This document shows positions 62,250 to 64,000 of a DNA stretch of 64,000 bases, piece after piece. The DNA comes from Pseudoalteromonas piscicida (lineage in GTDB: Bacteria; Pseudomonadota; Gammaproteobacteria; Enterobacterales; Alteromonadaceae). The notes beneath the pieces were generated by a model. The model was not told the origin of the DNA. It did not search any database and was given only the letters and a program-made list of their open reading frames with translations. The position numbers and the translations under genes are program-made. Every line of letters begins with the position of its first letter. The stretch's first letter is position 1. The stretch lies in contig NZ_CP011925.1 in NCBI RefSeq assembly GCF_000238315.3, positions 434,001 through 498,000 on the forward strand, read 5' to 3'.

Positions 62250-63137
62250 CTACTTTGTTGAGTTAAGGTGATTTTTAAGGTGTTCGATAAAAAGTTGGGT
62301 TTTATAGGGGGTGTAGTTTGTCTTGGGGTAATACGCCCATAATTGTTTTGTTTCGGATTTTACTTCAGGTAATACAGGTATGAGTAAACCTTGGTCGAGC
62401 TCCCTTTTCACATAGCTAGGCGCAATAAATACCAGTCCCAAACCTTGTACTGCTGCTGTCAGCATAGCGTCGAGTTGATCAGAGACAAAGTTATAGTTGT
62501 CAAACTGGAAGACATCGCCATTTTCTAAAATAATCCCGCCTAGTTTGTGGTAATAACTGCTTAACAACATTTTATGTTGGCGCAGATCATCAAGGGACTT
62601 GATAGGCTCATGTTGTTTGAGATAGTGAGGAGCACCAAAGATCTGCATTTGATAATCAATGAGTCGGCTGCCTTTATGAGAGGCTGAGTCAAAAGCTTCA
62701 TAGTAGCGTGTGATCACTAAATCGTGAGTAAGATCTGGGTGTGCGCCAGGGGCGATGACATTAAGGTGAATTTTTAATTTGGGATATTTGGCTAAAAATG
62801 AGGCGATATTTGGCATTAAAATGGTGCTGCCTACCGCGAGTGTTGAAGCGATTTTTAAGCTACCAGATGGCGCTTGATTCAGTGCTTGTCCGTGATCAGT
62901 TAAACATTCAAACTGCGCTAGCCATAGAGAAGCCTTCGGTAAGAAGTGCTCCCCAGCCTCAGTGAGATTGACTTGGCGAGTGGTACGAATAAATAGCGTT
63001 AAGCCAAGTTGTTGTTCTAGCCAGTCAATTCGCTTGCTCACTGCAGACGCTGAAACCCCCTCTTCATCTGCGGCACGAGTAAAACTGCCAAACTCTACAA
63101 CTTTGCTAAAACTCCGCACTCCGGTTAGCCAATCCAT
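62250..63137 (-). CDS. LysR-family regulator divergent from an MFS transporter
   Basis: The 295-residue protein has the LysR helix-turn-helix (FTRAADEEGVSASAVSKRID, about 18-38) and a substrate-binding domain. Its pattern is the CrgA/DsdC-like group that includes many regulators of exporters. It is divergent from the MFS gene with 100 bases between, so it probably regulates it. Confidence 0.88.
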   Translation of the reverse strand: MDWLTGVRSFSKVVEFGSFTRAADEEGVSASAVSKRIDWLEQQLGLTLFIRTTRQVNLTEAGEHFLPKASLWLAQFECLTDHGQALNQAPSGSLKIASTLAVGSTILMPNIASFLAKYPKLKIHLNVIAPGAHPDLTHDLVITRYYEAFDSASHKGSRLIDYQMQIFGAPHYLKQHEPIKSLDDLRQHKMLLSSYYHKLGGIILENGDVFQFDNYNFVSDQLDAMLTAAVQGLGLVFIAPSYVKRELDQGLLIPVLPEVKSETKQLWAYYPKTNYTPYKTQLFIEHLKNHLNSTK

Positions 63138-63237
63138 TAATTATTTCCTAGCAAGAATAAGTGTTTTTATTATTACCTTGTTTTTTGGATATTAAAAGCT
63201 CGATAAAATCATCCTCTGTAAATTCAAGGGGGTTGAC

Positions 63238-64000
63238 GTGTTTCAAGTTGTGTTTTTAGCTGTTTTGCTGATGTCTTGCTCTCAGCTCGCAAGCCAAATT
63301 TACATTCCTGTTTTACCTAATATCACGGATTCCTTACAGCTTACGCCTAGTCAAGGACAAGCAGCAGTAATTAGCTATTTCACTACACTAGGAGCTGCGC
63401 AACTGCTGGTTGGGCCGCTACGAGATAAGTTTGGTGATAGACCTTTATTTTTTAGTGGGCTGGGTATTTTGCTGTTAGGGACGGTTTTTTGTTCTATTGC
63501 ATCTAGCGCCGAGGTATTTTTTATCGGTCGAGTGTTGCAAGGCATTGGTGCTGCGTCGCCGGTGTTAATTGGTCGAACGCTTCTTGCTGCTAGATTATCA
63601 GGTAGTGAACTTAAAAGCGCGATGGCGACGCTATCAATGTCGGTGAGTGTTACTGCTATTTGCAGCCCTTTTTTAGCTGGCGTTTTATCTTGTTGGGTAG
63701 GGTGGCAGGGGATGTCATGGTTTGCGTTCGCTTACTATATTTTGATACTGATTTATGGCTATAAAACTATGCAGCAGAGCAGTAAAATTACTATGTCGTT
63801 ACGGCCAAAAGCGCTCTTTAATGAATATCAAAATCTATTGCTAAATCGCTCGTTTATTTCCCTCGCGTCGCTCAAATGGTTGCCTACTTTTTTGTATCTC
63901 ACCATTCAACTGTATCTGCCGTTTTTATTGGCACGGCAGTTTGGCTTGGAAGCCAACGCAATAGGTCAGGCGATGATGATCCCCATGTTTGGTTTACTCA
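63238..64000 (+). CDS. MFS transporter, Bcr/CflA-like, N-terminal part (cut by window edge)
   Basis: The frame is open from a GTG at 63238 (AAGGGGG upstream) to the edge, 254 codons. The sequence has seven or more membrane helices, the MFS motif A-like GPLRDKFGDRPLFFSGL (about residues 60-76), and SQLASQIYIPVLPNI in the first helix, which fits drug-efflux members of the Bcr/CflA group. The C-terminal half is outside the window. Confidence 0.8.
   Translation, partial: MFQVVFLAVLLMSCSQLASQIYIPVLPNITDSLQLTPSQGQAAVISYFTTLGAAQLLVGPLRDKFGDRPLFFSGLGILLLGTVFCSIASSAEVFFIGRVLQGIGAASPVLIGRTLLAARLSGSELKSAMATLSMSVSVTAICSPFLAGVLSCWVGWQGMSWFAFAYYILILIYGYKTMQQSSKITMSLRPKALFNEYQNLLLNRSFISLASLKWLPTFLYLTIQLYLPFLLARQFGLEANAIGQAMMIPMFGLL

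Overview
The window looks like chromosomal DNA of a marine gammaproteobacterium, most likely Pseudoalteromonas or a close relative. This is inferred from the gene content: TonB-dependent receptors with CarboxypepD-like plugs, secreted S8 proteases with PPC domains, a GlyGly-CTERM protein, a VasX-like type VI effector module, a CueR/CopA copper block, and many short dispersed palindromes. I saw no rRNA, tRNA, CRISPR array, intact insertion sequence or prophage. Both ends cut genes: an M48 protease at the left edge and an MFS transporter at the right edge.

Layout. 0-2.2 kb: M48 protease start, TM2 protein, YidD, DUF4177 and an amino-acid racemase. 2.2-6.5 kb: an iron block (AraC regulator, Fur-boxed siderophore receptor, PepSY membrane protein). 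6.6-8.5 kb: an S8 protease with two PPC domains. 9-11.4 kb: a compact RiPP-type cluster made of a MNIO (DUF692) enzyme, its DUF2063 partner and a lipoprotein-type precursor carrying two near-identical six-cysteine repeats. Mobile-element-like repeats bracket this cluster. 11.8-13.7 kb: an AraC regulator behind a degenerate GGDEF membrane protein that keeps an RxxD motif. 14-19.8 kb: a large TonB receptor, a purple-acid-phosphatase-like enzyme and a protein with one CxxCH heme motif. 19.9-27.4 kb: an orphan type VI cargo module with a DUF4150/PAAR-like adaptor, a VasX-like toxin whose C-terminus is cut by an in-frame TAA, two recently duplicated membrane proteins and a small four-helix protein sharing a motif with the toxin. 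27.7 kb: a TPR-GGDEF cyclase.

29.7-32.9 kb is a copper-efflux block (copZ, copA, cueR) with two canonical CueR-type promoters. From 33 to 42.5 kb lies a candidate metabolic cluster. A leftward operon (unknown protein, cysteine desulfurase, aminotransferase) starts from a promoter with the same TTGACC plus 19-bp-spacer design. A divergent operon encodes a flavin amine oxidase, a thiamine-diphosphate 2-oxoacid decarboxylase and a bicovalent-FAD BBE-type oxidase. The order suggests amino acid to 2-oxoacid to aldehyde to oxidised product, perhaps with sulfur from the desulfurase. The product is unknown. 42.5-42.9 kb is a REP array with a 148-bp period.

43-55.9 kb is a string of small regulator/enzyme units: DUF2000; ArsR with a quinone-oxidoreductase-like enzyme and an ABM monooxygenase; TetR divergent from RidA around a perfect palindrome; CGNR and VOC proteins; an alpha/beta hydrolase; DUF5924; a lipoprotein; PaiB and GNAT divergent from a MocR regulator; a LprI-like protein. 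56-64 kb holds a second S8 protease, an IS3-family remnant, a LysR/LysE pair, a GlyGly-CTERM protein with InlB-type repeats, and a LysR/MFS pair.

The strongest candidates for undescribed biology are the duplicated MNIO precursor, the oxidase-decarboxylase-oxidase/desulfurase cluster with its MerR-type promoter, the VasX-like module, and a 265-bp repeat family whose two copies differ by compensatory base changes in four predicted stems.
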